From contig CABUWV010000008.1 in the NCBI GenBank assembly GCA_902495355.1, forward strand, positions 1 to 64,000: DNA of 64,000 nt. Direction: 5' to 3'. Position 1 is the stretch's first letter, and the number at the start of each line of letters is the position of its first letter. This document shows positions 25,444 through 35,025 of the stretch, piece after piece. The translations under genes and the position numbers were made by a program. Origin of the DNA: an uncultured Collinsella sp. (GTDB lineage Bacteria > Actinomycetota > Coriobacteriia > Coriobacteriales > Coriobacteriaceae). The notes beneath the pieces are model-generated. The model was not told the DNA's origin and did not search any database. It worked only from the letters and a program-made list of their open reading frames with translations.

Positions 25444-26094
25444 ATGATCAAGGCTGTTATTTTTGACATGGACGGAACGCTGGTCGATACCGAGCGTTTG
25501 GGCATCAAGGCATGGAAGGCGGGCGCCGCCGAGCTGGGGATCGCGATTGATGATGCACTGATCCATCAGTTTATCGGCCGCACGCTACCCGATGTTATGG
25601 ACATCCTTGATAAGCATTACGGTAGCCACGAAACCACCGAGGCGATTTATGTCCGCCACAAGGAGATTCGCGACGAGATGGTCAAGACCGACCTGGAGCT
25701 TAAGGCCGGCGCCGCCGAGTGCATAGACGAGCTGTTGGCTACGGGCTATCACGTGGGTCTAGCGACGTCGTCGCGCCTCGCTACGGCCGAGCGCAACCTT
25801 AAGATGGTCGGCCTCTTTGACAAGTTTGAAACGGTGACCTGCGGCGAGGATGTCGTGCACGGCAAGCCCGACCCCGAGATGTATCTGCTTGCCTGCGAGC
25901 GCGCGGGCTTTGCCCCCGAGGAGTGTGCCGTGGTCGAGGATTCGCGCAACGGCTGCGTCTCGGGCATTACGGCCGGCTGCCATGTCTTTGCCGTCCCCGA
26001 TATCGTGCCGCTGCCGCAGGACGTGGTGGATGGCTGCGAGGCCGTGCTCGATACGTTGTTCGACCTGGTGTCGGCAGTCAAGGCCGTGCGTTAG
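25444..26094 (+). CDS. HAD-superfamily hydrolase (phosphoglucomutase-like)
   Basis: A 216-residue haloacid-dehalogenase phosphatase or mutase, subfamily IA. Motif I is FDMDGTLVDTE (residues 6-16), motif II is ATSSR near 108, motif III is K in HGKPDPEMY, and motif IV is VVEDSRNG. The cap domain between motifs I and II is helical, as in beta-phosphoglucomutase and related sugar phosphatases. The substrate is unknown. The start at 25444 has GAGGGG six bases upstream and puts motif I at the usual distance from the N-terminus. Confidence 0.88.
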   Translation: MIKAVIFDMDGTLVDTERLGIKAWKAGAAELGIAIDDALIHQFIGRTLPDVMDILDKHYGSHETTEAIYVRHKEIRDEMVKTDLELKAGAAECIDELLATGYHVGLATSSRLATAERNLKMVGLFDKFETVTCGEDVVHGKPDPEMYLLACERAGFAPEECAVVEDSRNGCVSGITAGCHVFAVPDIVPLPQDVVDGCEAVLDTLFDLVSAVKAVR

Positions 26095-26133
26095 ACAATT
26101 GCGGTGTTGAAACGAGCAATTGCCCACGTTTGC

Positions 26134-26181
26134 GCTTAAGCAAAAGGGGCCCGGCAATGGTCGGGCCCCTTTTGCTTAAGC
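26134..26181. terminator. Bidirectional terminator
   Basis: A perfect 20-bp inverted repeat (GCTTAAGCAAAAGGGGCCCG and its complement) around an 8-base loop, with T-rich descending arms on both strands. It separates the convergent HAD and LacI genes. Confidence 0.92.
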
Positions 26182-26207
26182 GGTGACTTAGCATACGTGC
26201 GGGCGTG

Positions 26208-27320
26208 CTATAGATACGCGCCCAGGTTGATGGCCGTGGCGTCGGTCTGGGTGCTCGCCTGGGTGCTGGCGCGCTCCAGTAGGAACGGACGTACCAGTTC
26301 TTGGCGGTTGATGTCCTCGGCAGCGGCGACTGCGGTGACGGTGCGCGCTGCAGAGCCGATGCGGATATGCCTGGTCTTTGCCGGGGCCTTGTTCTCGATT
26401 TGCTCTATGAGCAGTTGGACACCCTTGCGGCCAATCTCGTAGCCCGGGGGCGCTACCGTAGTGAGCGGGACCGATCCGCTCCAAGCGAGCGGGTTGCCAT
26501 CGCAGCCTGCTACGCGTACTTGCCCGGGGACAGAGATGCCCTTGTCGACCAGTGCCGAAACGACACCCGAGGCCAGCACGTCGGTTAGACCGACGACAAA
26601 ATCGGGGCGTTCGTCGGCGGGACGCTCGGCGATTTGGTTGCCGATGCCATAGCCGTCGGCCGCCGTGTTCCACTCGCCGGCGTCAATGACTTCGATCTTG
26701 ATGTCGGGATGTAGGGCGAGCGCCTTATGAATGCCAAGGACGCGTAGGGTGAGTTGCATAAATGCTGCTCTACCCACAACGGTGATATGGCGTGCACCGC
26801 GGGCGATGGCGAGTTCGGCAATGATGCGACCCTGGGCCTCGTTGTCGGCCGCTACGTAGTAGCCGGGCTCGGAGCAATGGATGTCCAGGTGGACGATCGG
26901 CACGGGCATTTTGGTCATGGCGGGGTGCCAGTCGGGGGATGCCATGGGCTGAACCATGACGCCGGACATCTGCGTGCCCATAAAGTAGCGCAGGTAATGA
27001 TCCTCGAGGATGTCGTCGTTGTCGGCGTTGGCGATGAGCAGGTCATAGCCGTGCTTGCGGGCCTCGTTGTGGGCGCCGCTGGCGATTTGGAGCGAAAAGC
27101 CGTGATCGAGACGGGGGAGCACCAGGCCAAAGGACTTGGTGGCGCCGCCCGCGAGCTGACGAGCGCTTTGGTTGGGCAGGTAGCCCAGTCGACTGATGGT
27201 TTCGTTAATGAGCTTGAGGGTCTCGGGACGCAACTTTTCGGGATGGTTGAGCGCGTTGGAAACCGTGCCCAACGAAACCCCGGCTTCGCGCGCGACGTCG
27301 CTGATTTTAACCTTTGCCAT
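26208..27320 (-). CDS. LacI-family transcriptional regulator
   Basis: A 370-residue regulator. The helix-turn-helix VKISDVAREAGVSLGTVSNA and hinge (YLPNQSARQLAGG) occupy residues 3-60. The sugar-binding domain includes GVMVQPMASP and the C-terminal core. The last 30 residues (LLERASTQASTQTD and onward) extend beyond the usual family end. AAAGGGG lies six bases before the ATG at 27320, and upstream TTGATGCGTTTCAA (27331-27344) looks like a self-operator overlapping that site. No sugar genes are adjacent, so the regulon is probably elsewhere. Confidence 0.88.
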   Translation of the reverse strand: MAKVKISDVAREAGVSLGTVSNALNHPEKLRPETLKLINETISRLGYLPNQSARQLAGGATKSFGLVLPRLDHGFSLQIASGAHNEARKHGYDLLIANADNDDILEDHYLRYFMGTQMSGVMVQPMASPDWHPAMTKMPVPIVHLDIHCSEPGYYVAADNEAQGRIIAELAIARGARHITVVGRAAFMQLTLRVLGIHKALALHPDIKIEVIDAGEWNTAADGYGIGNQIAERPADERPDFVVGLTDVLASGVVSALVDKGISVPGQVRVAGCDGNPLAWSGSVPLTTVAPPGYEIGRKGVQLLIEQIENKAPAKTRHIRIGSAARTVTAVAAAEDINRQELVRPFLLERASTQASTQTDATAINLGAYL

Positions 27321-27387
27321 AGCGGCCCCTTTGATGCGTTTCAAGTACAAGCCAGATTGTAGCATCGCCCGCCCCTGAGGTGTCAAA

Positions 27388-27432
27388 ACCTGCCTATTAG
27401 GGACAGGTTTATTTTGGCAGGTTTTATCTGGG
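27388..27432 (-). repeat. 45-bp repeat, copy B (inverted)
   Basis: The reverse complement matches the copies at 24340 and 29556 at most positions. It contains GGGACAGGTTTATTTTGGC and ends TTTTATCTGGG. It lies in the divergent gap between the LacI gene and glmS. Confidence 0.8.
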
Positions 27433-27458
27433 CAAACGATGCTGTCAGGCCAAACAAC

Positions 27459-27483
27459 CACGAAGGCGCCTGCCCCCTTCGTG
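27459..27483 (+). repeat. Small hairpin of the GGGACAG-like family
   Basis: CACGAAGG (27459-27466) pairs with CCTTCGTG (27476-27483) around CGCCTGCCC. The layout matches the hairpin at 63871-63907 (CCACAAAGG..CCTGTCC..). Confidence 0.55.
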
Positions 27484-27500
27484 CTGGGGTGTGTGTATCG

Positions 27501-27561
27501 AGTGGTATTCAAGTTGAGATACCACTTCTGGTATATCAGCTTGCGCCTGCGTGAGTACAAT
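27501..27561 (+). promoter_or_regulatory. glmS promoter with an inverted repeat
   Basis: AGTGGTAT (27501-27508) and ATACCACT (27519-27526) form a perfect 8-bp inverted repeat with a 10-bp spacer. A further TGGTATA lies at 27529. The -10 box TACAAT is at 27556-27561. The site is operator-like and could respond to amino-sugar supply. No regulator is assigned. Confidence 0.5.
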
Positions 27562-27635
27562 ACTCGAACGTTATACGTCTCAGCGCCCCATGTGCGTGGA
27601 CGTTTTGCAGTCACGCGGACGAAGGGATTTATCCT

Positions 27636-29483
<1,848 letters not shown>

Positions 29484-29507
29484 TCGAGTTCCGTCATCCT
29501 AACAACT

Positions 29508-29545
29508 AAGGCCCGACTCCGCGTCATCAGGCGGAGCCGGGCCTT
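29508..29545 (+). terminator. glmS terminator
   Basis: AAGGCCCGACTCCGC pairs with GCGGAGCCGGGCCTT (one mismatch), followed by GTTGCATTT. Confidence 0.8.
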
Positions 29546-29555
29546 GTTGCATTTG

Positions 29556-29600
29556 CCCAGATAAAACCTGCCAAAATAAACCTGTCCCTATTTGGCAGGT
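29556..29600 (+). repeat. 45-bp repeat, copy C
   Basis: Starts CCCAGATAAAACCTGCC. The inner ACCTGCCAAA pairs with TTTGGCAGGT, giving a hairpin whose loop carries CCTGTCCC. Its last base is part of the stop codon of the GntR gene. Confidence 0.85.
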
Positions 29601-30331
29601 TAGCGGAGCTTGCTGGTCTCGAAGTACTCGGGGAACTGGTCCAGGACCTCGGTCTGGTTGCGAAACATCATATGCAGGTGCTTGCTGACCAAAAAGCTCG
29701 CCTCGATAGGATCGCGACCGGCGATGGCGCGGCGGATTTGCTTGTGCTCGTTAACAGTCTCCTGATTGTCGAGCGTCTGCGTGGCGGCACGCAGCCAGCG
29801 GAATCGCTCCAGGTCGGCATTGGTCTCCTCGAGCCATGACCACACGGTGCTGCGGCACGCGATGCTAAAGATCATGCGGTGCATGAGGTTGTCGCTTAAA
29901 AAGAATCCGATGCGATCCTCTTCGGCCATGGCCTTTTCCTGCAGCGCGATGGCTCGGTCGAGCTGCTCGATGCCTGCCGAGGTAGCGCGGGCGCAGCACT
30001 CCACAATCACCTGCTTTTCAAGGTGTTCGCGAATATAGCAGGCGCTTTCGGCAAGGGTGAGGTTGATGGGCGAAACATAGGTGCCGCTTTGGGGCACGGT
30101 GCGCACCAGGCCCTCTTGCGCCAGACGCACCAGTGCCTCGCGCACAGGGGTGCGCCCCATATCCAAGTCGTCGCAAAGCTGCTTGACGCCCAGTTTTTCG
30201 CCCGGCTTGTAGTCCAGGTAAACGATTTTGCGTCGAATGGTGTGGTAGGACTGGTCCTGTAGGCTCATTTCCTGCTCGCCAACGTGCATCGATTCTTCCA
30301 TAGCGCCTCGCAACTGTTCTATCACACTCAT
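29600..30331 (-). CDS. GntR-family regulator with FCD domain
   Basis: A 243-residue FadR-subfamily regulator. The winged helix (about 28-95) contains GEKLGVKQLCDDLDMGRTPVREALVRLAQEGLV, the GntR signature. The C-terminal all-helical FCD domain has the metal-ligand pattern (D in FLSDNLMHRMIF, H in SKHLHMM). The start is uncertain: GTG/ATG choices at 30331, 30301 and 30268 all lack a strong ribosome site, and 30301 has GAGG four bases upstream. It is divergent from the YeiH-type exporter with 163 bp between them, so that gene is its most likely target. Confidence 0.87.
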   Translation of the reverse strand: MSVIEQLRGAMEESMHVGEQEMSLQDQSYHTIRRKIVYLDYKPGEKLGVKQLCDDLDMGRTPVREALVRLAQEGLVRTVPQSGTYVSPINLTLAESACYIREHLEKQVIVECCARATSAGIEQLDRAIALQEKAMAEEDRIGFFLSDNLMHRMIFSIACRSTVWSWLEETNADLERFRWLRAATQTLDNQETVNEHKQIRRAIAGRDPIEASFLVSKHLHMMFRNQTEVLDQFPEYFETSKLR

Positions 30332-30494
30332 ATGTCAGTTGTTAATTATGCCGTGAATCAGCTTTCCGCGGTGGGTAATTCGGCTGTTGCCTGAGAACCA
30401 TTGCGGCATCTTAGTTTGTGTTTACGCAAGGCTGTGCTCAATGTTGCCGTATCATAAGCCGTCGCAAACGTGAAATAGAAAGAAGGAATCCCAT

Positions 30495-31529
30495 ATGCAA
30501 CTGGCGAATATCGTACGCGAGCGCTGGAAGGGCGTCTTGTTCTGCCTGATCATCGCTATCCCCGCGACGTTGCTCGGCAAACAAATCGAGGTGGTCGGCG
30601 GGCCGGTATTTGCCATCCTCTTTGGCATGGTCCTGGCGCTCGTCTTTCCCAAGAATCGTCGCGATCAGCTCGCCGCCGGCGTCACCTATACGTCCAAAAA
30701 AGTCTTGCAGTACGCGGTTATCCTGCTTGGCTTTGGCATGAACCTCTCCCAGATTCTGTCCAAGGGCGCCCAGTCGCTGCCGATTATCGTGGCGACGATC
30801 TCGACCTCGCTTGTCATCGCCTTCGTGCTCTGCCGCGTCATGAACGTGCCGAGCAAGATCGCGACGCTTGTGGGTGTGGGTTCGTCGATTTGCGGCGGTT
30901 CTGCCATCGCCGCGACCGCACCCGTCATCGATGCCGACGATCGCGAGATTGCCCAGGCTATTTCGGTCATCTTCCTGTTTAACGTTATCGCGGCGCTCGT
31001 GTTTCCGACGCTCGGCGGCATGTTCGGGCTGACCAACGAGGGCTTTGGCCTGTTTGCCGGCACCGCCATCAACGACACCTCGTCCGTAACGGCTGCGGCG
31101 AGCGCTTGGGACAGCATGCATCCCGGCGCTAATGTGCTCGAGAGCGCCACGGTGGTCAAGCTCACCAGGACGCTGGCCATTATTCCCATTACGTTGGCTC
31201 TCGCGTGTTGGCAGATGCATCTGGCACGCAAGGCCGGAGGCGACGCCAAAAGCACGTTCTCGTTTAAACGCGCGTTTCCCATGTTTGTGCTGTTCTTTGT
31301 GTTGGCGAGCGTAATCACCACGGCGCTTCAGCTTCCCGCGTCCTTTACGGCGCCCATCAAGGAGCTGTCGAAGTTCTTTATTGTGATGGCCATGGCGGCT
31401 ATTGGCTTTAATACCGATATCGTCGAGCTGGTCAAAAAGGGTGGTAAACCCATCGCATTGGGCTTTTGCTGCTGGATTGGCATTGCGTGCATGAGCTTGG
31501 GAATGCAGCACGTGCTGGGAATCTGGTAG
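30495..31529 (+). CDS. YeiH-family putative sulfate exporter
   Basis: A 344-residue membrane protein with about ten hydrophobic helices (UPF0324/YeiH). The family-typical segments GSSICGGSAIAATAPVIDADD and NDTSSVTAAASAWD are present. Family members are annotated as putative sulfate or sulfonate-derived anion exporters; direct evidence is thin. AGAAGGAA before the ATG supports the start. The divergent GntR regulator is the probable controller. Downstream lies a structured segment at 31582-31669. Confidence 0.88.
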   Translation: MQLANIVRERWKGVLFCLIIAIPATLLGKQIEVVGGPVFAILFGMVLALVFPKNRRDQLAAGVTYTSKKVLQYAVILLGFGMNLSQILSKGAQSLPIIVATISTSLVIAFVLCRVMNVPSKIATLVGVGSSICGGSAIAATAPVIDADDREIAQAISVIFLFNVIAALVFPTLGGMFGLTNEGFGLFAGTAINDTSSVTAAASAWDSMHPGANVLESATVVKLTRTLAIIPITLALACWQMHLARKAGGDAKSTFSFKRAFPMFVLFFVLASVITTALQLPASFTAPIKELSKFFIVMAMAAIGFNTDIVELVKKGGKPIALGFCCWIGIACMSLGMQHVLGIW

Positions 31530-31581
31530 AGAAGTAGCTTATTTTCGTGCTGCGTGCTGGTGAGCGCATTCTCACGGTGGA

Positions 31582-31669
31582 GCGATAGGAGCTCTTGCGG
31601 GTATGGCTTGTCCGCAGGTTTATAAGTCCCGAAGAGCTCTTATCGCCCCGCCAGGATGGCGATGCGGGG
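31582..31669 (+). other. Structured segment between the YeiH-type and Fis-type genes
   Basis: GCGATAGGAGCTCTT (31582-31596) and AAGAGCTCTTATCGC (31632-31646) are inverted with one mismatch. A second stem, GCCCCGC with GCGGGGC (31644-31669), overlaps its right arm, so the two folds would compete. It could be a terminator/antiterminator pair or a leader RNA. No known riboswitch was recognised. Confidence 0.4.
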
Positions 31670-31795
31670 CAACACCTATACTCGCAGGACGGCGCTTTCT
31701 GCCCTATAGTGTTTGGTGAGCAATATTGTTCAATTTTGAAACACTCGGTCGTGCGACCGTCGGCGGCTGCATGTCGCCGCGGACAGGGGCAAATC

Positions 31796-33013
31796 ATGGA
31801 TAGCGATGCCAAACTGAACATCTTGACCGATGCCCTAGCTGCCGCCGGGGCCTCGGCATTGGCAATCGATGCGCATGGGGACATCGCGATCTCGACCATG
31901 AATGACGCGGCGCTTGAGCGGGATGTGGCGGTTTTTGTCGCTGAGCGTCTCGACCGTATAGGAGACGGCGCGCGTCTGGTTATGGGGCGTGAGGGTACGC
32001 GCCTGAGCCTGACCGTTCGCCCCACCGACAAAGAGGGCGGGGGGCTTTGGGTCGTCGTGGTCCGCGAGGTGCGCGGCGCCGCGGCGCATGCGGGCATCGA
32101 GTGGCTCAACGCCGACGAGGTTGAGGCCCGCTACGAATCGAGCGCGTACGGCATCGTTGAGGGTGCCGCTGCGGTAGCTGCACCGGTTGCCGGGAGCTAT
32201 GCGCGCGGGGTGCCCCTTATGCTCGAGGGCGAGCTGGGAGCGGGTCAGGTCGAGATCGCCAAGCGCCTCTATCTGGACGGTCCTTTTGCCGATCAGCCCT
32301 TTGTTTCCATTGCGCTCGATGAGCTTACCGAGCGCGGTTGGCGCCACGTGCTCAAAAGCGCCGAATCGCCGTTGTTCCAAACAGGGCTGACCCTTTGCAT
32401 TGAGGGCTGGAACGCGGTTGGCCCCCAGCGCCTCCGCGAGCTGGTCTCCACGATGGCCGACACCGCGTTGGCGACGCGCTGCCATGTGGTGCTGACGGCG
32501 AATGACATGCCGGGCGGCAGCGAAAGTGATCAAGCCGCCTTTGTGACCGAGCGCTTCGCCTGTGCGGTGAGCGTGGCGCCGGCAATCGCCGAGCAGGGAG
32601 CCGCGTCGACGAAGGTTGCGCGCTATTTGGAATATCTCGCTGATGCATTTGGGACGGCAACGCCCGCGCTGTCTGCCGCGGCGACGAAGACGCTCGATGC
32701 TTACCGCTGGCCGCGCAACTATCTGCAGCTCCGCGAGGTCTCGGAACGACTGTATATATTGGTGGGGGCGGGCACGGTGGACCGCGCTGTGGCGGAGGAA
32801 GTGCTCGCCCAAGAGGACGTGATTAAGACCGCAACCTTTGGCGCCCCGACGCTCGAAAGTGACCTGTATATCCTGCGACCGCTGGCCGATACCGAGCGAG
32901 ATATCGCGCATCTGGTTGTAGACCATCTCCACGGCAACCGAACCCGTGCGGCGGAGGTGCTGGGCATAAGCCGTACAACTCTGTGGCGCTTGCTGAAGGA
33001 CGATGACCGTTGA
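31796..33013 (+). CDS. Fis-type regulator with degenerate AAA+ domain
   Basis: A 405-residue regulator. Residues 1-110 form an N-terminal sensor-like domain with no clear assignment. Residues 130-350 align in layout with the sigma-54 activator AAA+ domain, but the Walker A reads GELGAGQV (145-152), lacking the lysine, and the GAFTGA loop that contacts sigma-54 is missing. The C-terminus has a Fis/NtrC helix-turn-helix, NRTRAAEVLGISRTTLWRLL. It therefore probably acts as a classical DNA-binding regulator without ATP-driven sigma-54 activation, as with TyrR-like proteins. The start at 31796 has GGGG upstream; a longer reading frame continues upstream without a good site. Confidence 0.75.
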   Translation: MDSDAKLNILTDALAAAGASALAIDAHGDIAISTMNDAALERDVAVFVAERLDRIGDGARLVMGREGTRLSLTVRPTDKEGGGLWVVVVREVRGAAAHAGIEWLNADEVEARYESSAYGIVEGAAAVAAPVAGSYARGVPLMLEGELGAGQVEIAKRLYLDGPFADQPFVSIALDELTERGWRHVLKSAESPLFQTGLTLCIEGWNAVGPQRLRELVSTMADTALATRCHVVLTANDMPGGSESDQAAFVTERFACAVSVAPAIAEQGAASTKVARYLEYLADAFGTATPALSAAATKTLDAYRWPRNYLQLREVSERLYILVGAGTVDRAVAEEVLAQEDVIKTATFGAPTLESDLYILRPLADTERDIAHLVVDHLHGNRTRAAEVLGISRTTLWRLLKDDDR

Positions 33014-33097
33014 GCGAGGCGCCCGTGACCGCGCGCGACGCGTGTGCTACAGTCCAAAGCGTTATTGTTTCGATTTGGTTACGGCGTGCGAGGGCAT

Positions 33098-33673
33098 ATG
33101 ACTGAGACTTCAAAACCGAGCCGCAGAAGGCGGAGTGCCGCGCCGGTCAACCGACGCACGACATCGGTGACGTGGGGCAAACACGCCTCGGGGTTTGATG
33201 GCTCGTTCAAGCGCACTAAATACGGCTATCCTTCGGCAAGCGCCCGCTTGGCAATGCAGGCAGAGTCCTCGCTGTGGGGCCGCAAACGCGTGGTGGGCTC
33301 AAAGCTCAAGCACGACGGAACGCTCGGCTACATCAGCCGCGGGGCGGCTCGCCGCAGCGGGCTCAATCCCGCCGGCTGGCATCGCTACGTGCCGATCGTG
33401 GCCGCCGTTGCAGTGATCGTCATCGCGCTCGCTGCGCTCGGATATGCCGGCGGTGGCGCCAACTTGGACGCAATGTTTAAATCGCCCGAGCTCGCGCATG
33501 CAGGCACAGAAGTTGTCGAGGGCGCGCAGACCCAGACAGGCGTCGCGCCCCAGCGCGGCATCGTCGCGGCGGCCTCCACCATCGCCGATGCGCAAAAGGA
33601 CGAGGACGAACAAGGCGACGGTGCCGAAACGACTCACACGAACGAAACGACGACAACGGCGACGTCAATATAA
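33098..33673 (+). CDS. Hypothetical single-pass membrane protein
   Basis: A 191-residue protein of unknown function. Residues 1-95 are basic (RRRR near 10, many Lys/Arg). One hydrophobic helix at about 99-121 (VPIVAAVAVIVIALAALGYA) follows. The C-terminal part, after the membrane, is Glu/Asp/Thr-rich and low-complexity. By the positive-inside rule the basic N-terminus is cytoplasmic. GCGAGGGC precedes the ATG at 33098. It lies 84 bp after the Fis-type regulator gene, in the same direction. Confidence 0.65.
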   Translation: MTETSKPSRRRRSAAPVNRRTTSVTWGKHASGFDGSFKRTKYGYPSASARLAMQAESSLWGRKRVVGSKLKHDGTLGYISRGAARRSGLNPAGWHRYVPIVAAVAVIVIALAALGYAGGGANLDAMFKSPELAHAGTEVVEGAQTQTGVAPQRGIVAAASTIADAQKDEDEQGDGAETTHTNETTTTATSI

Positions 33674-33682
33674 GTTGCGAGT

Positions 33683-33721
33683 GGGGTAGCTAAAATAGCC
33701 CCGTCCAAAATTAGCTACCCC
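33683..33721. repeat. Hairpin with AGCCCCGTCC loop
   Basis: GGGGTAGCTAA (33683-33693) pairs with TTAGCTACCCC (33711-33721). The loop AGCCCCGTCCAAAATTAGCTACC matches the sequence at 46418-46440 almost exactly, so it is a dispersed repeat. It may also terminate the convergent hypothetical and nitroreductase genes. Confidence 0.7.
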
Positions 33722-33737
33722 CGCTGACGCTCCTGGG

Positions 33738-34259
33738 TTACCTTACGTAGACGACGTTGTCGCGGCGCGGCTTTGCCTCGGGTAGCGTGTCCTCGGCGTA
33801 GCCCAGAATGCAGTGACCGACACCGCGCAGGCTGCCGTCGGCGGGCAGGCCCCAGCTGGCCAGCAGCTCCAGGCCCTCGGGCGAGTCAAAGACCTCATGC
33901 GCGCGATGAATCCAGCACGAATCAACGCCCAGCGCATAGGCAGCATTGAGCAAGTTGCCCATGGCGAGCGAGCCGTCTTCCAGATGTGTGGGCACGCTGC
34001 GGTCAACCAGCACCACCACAACGGTCTTGGCGCCATAGAAGGGGTCGCTGTTGCTGCCCATGACTTGCGCGTTGAGCTGCGAGAGACGCTCGACGGTCGC
34101 GGGGTCGGTGACGGCGACAAACGTCACCGGCTGGCGGCCCATGCCGCTCGGTGCATATTGGCCGGCTTCGATAATACGTGCAAGCTTTTCGGCCTCGACG
34201 GGACGATCGCTGTAGTTGCGGCAGCTGCGGCGGTGAATGAGTGCTTCGATAGTCTCCAT
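33738..34259 (-). CDS. Nitroreductase-family flavoprotein
   Basis: A 173-residue FMN-dependent oxidoreductase fold. The N-terminal RRSCRNYSDRPV and APSGMGRQPVTFV are the usual FMN-binding segments, and the C-terminal GHCILGYAEDTLPEAKPRRDNVVYV completes the fold. It presumably acts as a dimer in the cytoplasm with NAD(P)H; the physiological acceptor is unknown. AAGGAG six bases before the ATG at 34259 fixes the start; a longer upstream frame lacks a site. Confidence 0.87.
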   Translation of the reverse strand: METIEALIHRRSCRNYSDRPVEAEKLARIIEAGQYAPSGMGRQPVTFVAVTDPATVERLSQLNAQVMGSNSDPFYGAKTVVVVLVDRSVPTHLEDGSLAMGNLLNAAYALGVDSCWIHRAHEVFDSPEGLELLASWGLPADGSLRGVGHCILGYAEDTLPEAKPRRDNVVYVR

Positions 34260-34405
34260 GGTGTCTCCTTGCGGTGGCGTTGCAGATGCCCCGTTCATAC
34301 CCGTCGGGCTCAAACGATAGACGGTCAATTGCCCGGCCAAAAGGATAGATTCCAATTGGGAAAGTAGGTTTGCATAAAAGTACCTTCAGAATGTGACAAA
34401 CAAAT

Positions 34406-34428
34406 GGGATGGTTAAACGTTTTATCCC
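34406..34428 (+). promoter_or_regulatory. Operator-like palindrome with AAACGTTT core
   Basis: GGGAT (34406-34410) and ATCCC (34424-34428) flank TTAAACGTTT. Such AAACGTTT centres are common in LacI-family operators, and the left half GGTTAAACG repeats the one at 18067. It lies between the divergent nitroreductase and 96-residue-protein genes. The rest of 34260-34553 shows no gene. Confidence 0.4.
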
Positions 34429-34553
34429 GTCTACCCTGCGGTTTTTTACCACTTGCCTAAATGACGAACGCATAACCTCTGATAAAGGTTTTACTAAAGG
34501 AGTACCAACGTTTATCAATGCGCCGTGGTGGCGCCGGGCCAGGAGGTAACATC

Positions 34554-34844
34554 ATGTTCCAGGCTGGAGATGTCGTCGAGACCGATTTCGAAGGATTTCT
34601 GAAGCTGCTGCGTTCCAAGACGCGCGCTTTCGTGTCGATCAACGACCACGAGTACTACATCACGCACACCGATGGCTATTGGCGTGTTCAGGATTGCGAG
34701 GCCCTCAACGACAAGGGCCACTTTACTGACTGTTCTGAGTTGGTCAACACGGTCTGCGAGGTCGTCGAGCTGCCGTGGATTGCCGGCAAGAGCCTGCATG
34801 ACAGCTTCTCGGGCGCTACGGTCTATGAGGCCGTCGCCGCTTAA
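34554..34844 (+). CDS. Conserved-looking hypothetical protein, 96 residues
   Basis: A 96-residue soluble protein of unknown function. It begins MFQAGDVVETDFEGFLKLL and has NDHEYYITHTDGYWRVQDCEALNDKGHFTDC, with no membrane segment and several Tyr, Trp and Cys residues, so it is likely a small folded domain. A strong AGGAGGT lies seven bases before the ATG, which indicates high expression. It is monocistronic, with its own terminator. Confidence 0.75.
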   Translation: MFQAGDVVETDFEGFLKLLRSKTRAFVSINDHEYYITHTDGYWRVQDCEALNDKGHFTDCSELVNTVCEVVELPWIAGKSLHDSFSGATVYEAVAA

Positions 34845-34871
34845 CAGGCAATAAAACCCGATTTTCACGTG

Positions 34872-34905
34872 ACCGCTGGCGCCGCCCCCGCGCCGGCGGT
34901 CTTTT
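34872..34905 (+). terminator. Terminator of the 96-residue-protein gene
   Basis: ACCGCTGGCG pairs with CGCCGGCGGT (one G-U pair), followed by CTTTTT. Confidence 0.88.
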
Positions 34906-34949
34906 TCTGCCGATGGGCCATAAAAGTGCACGCATTTGCGGAGAGCCTG

Positions 34950-35011
34950 TTGACGATAGTCAAAACTCGGACTAATCTAGAGACACAAAATTGGTCAAAA
35001 ATCGGACAATC
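34950..35011 (+). promoter_or_regulatory. Promoter and direct-repeat operators of the MarR operon
   Basis: TTGACG (34950-34955) and TAATCT (34973-34978) are 17 bp apart. GTCAAAACTCGGACTAATC (34959-34977) and GTCAAAAATCGGACAATC (34994-35011) are direct repeats 35 bp apart. The first overlaps the spacer and -10 box and the second the transcribed region, as expected for self-repression by the MarR protein. Confidence 0.6.
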
Positions 35012-35025
35012 GAATGGTGGGATAG

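Noticed and set aside
27433..27635. glmS ribozyme
   Set aside because: The 200-base leader lacks the conserved ribozyme core and cleavage-site sequence. The stems seen are a small repeat hairpin and an operator-like inverted repeat.
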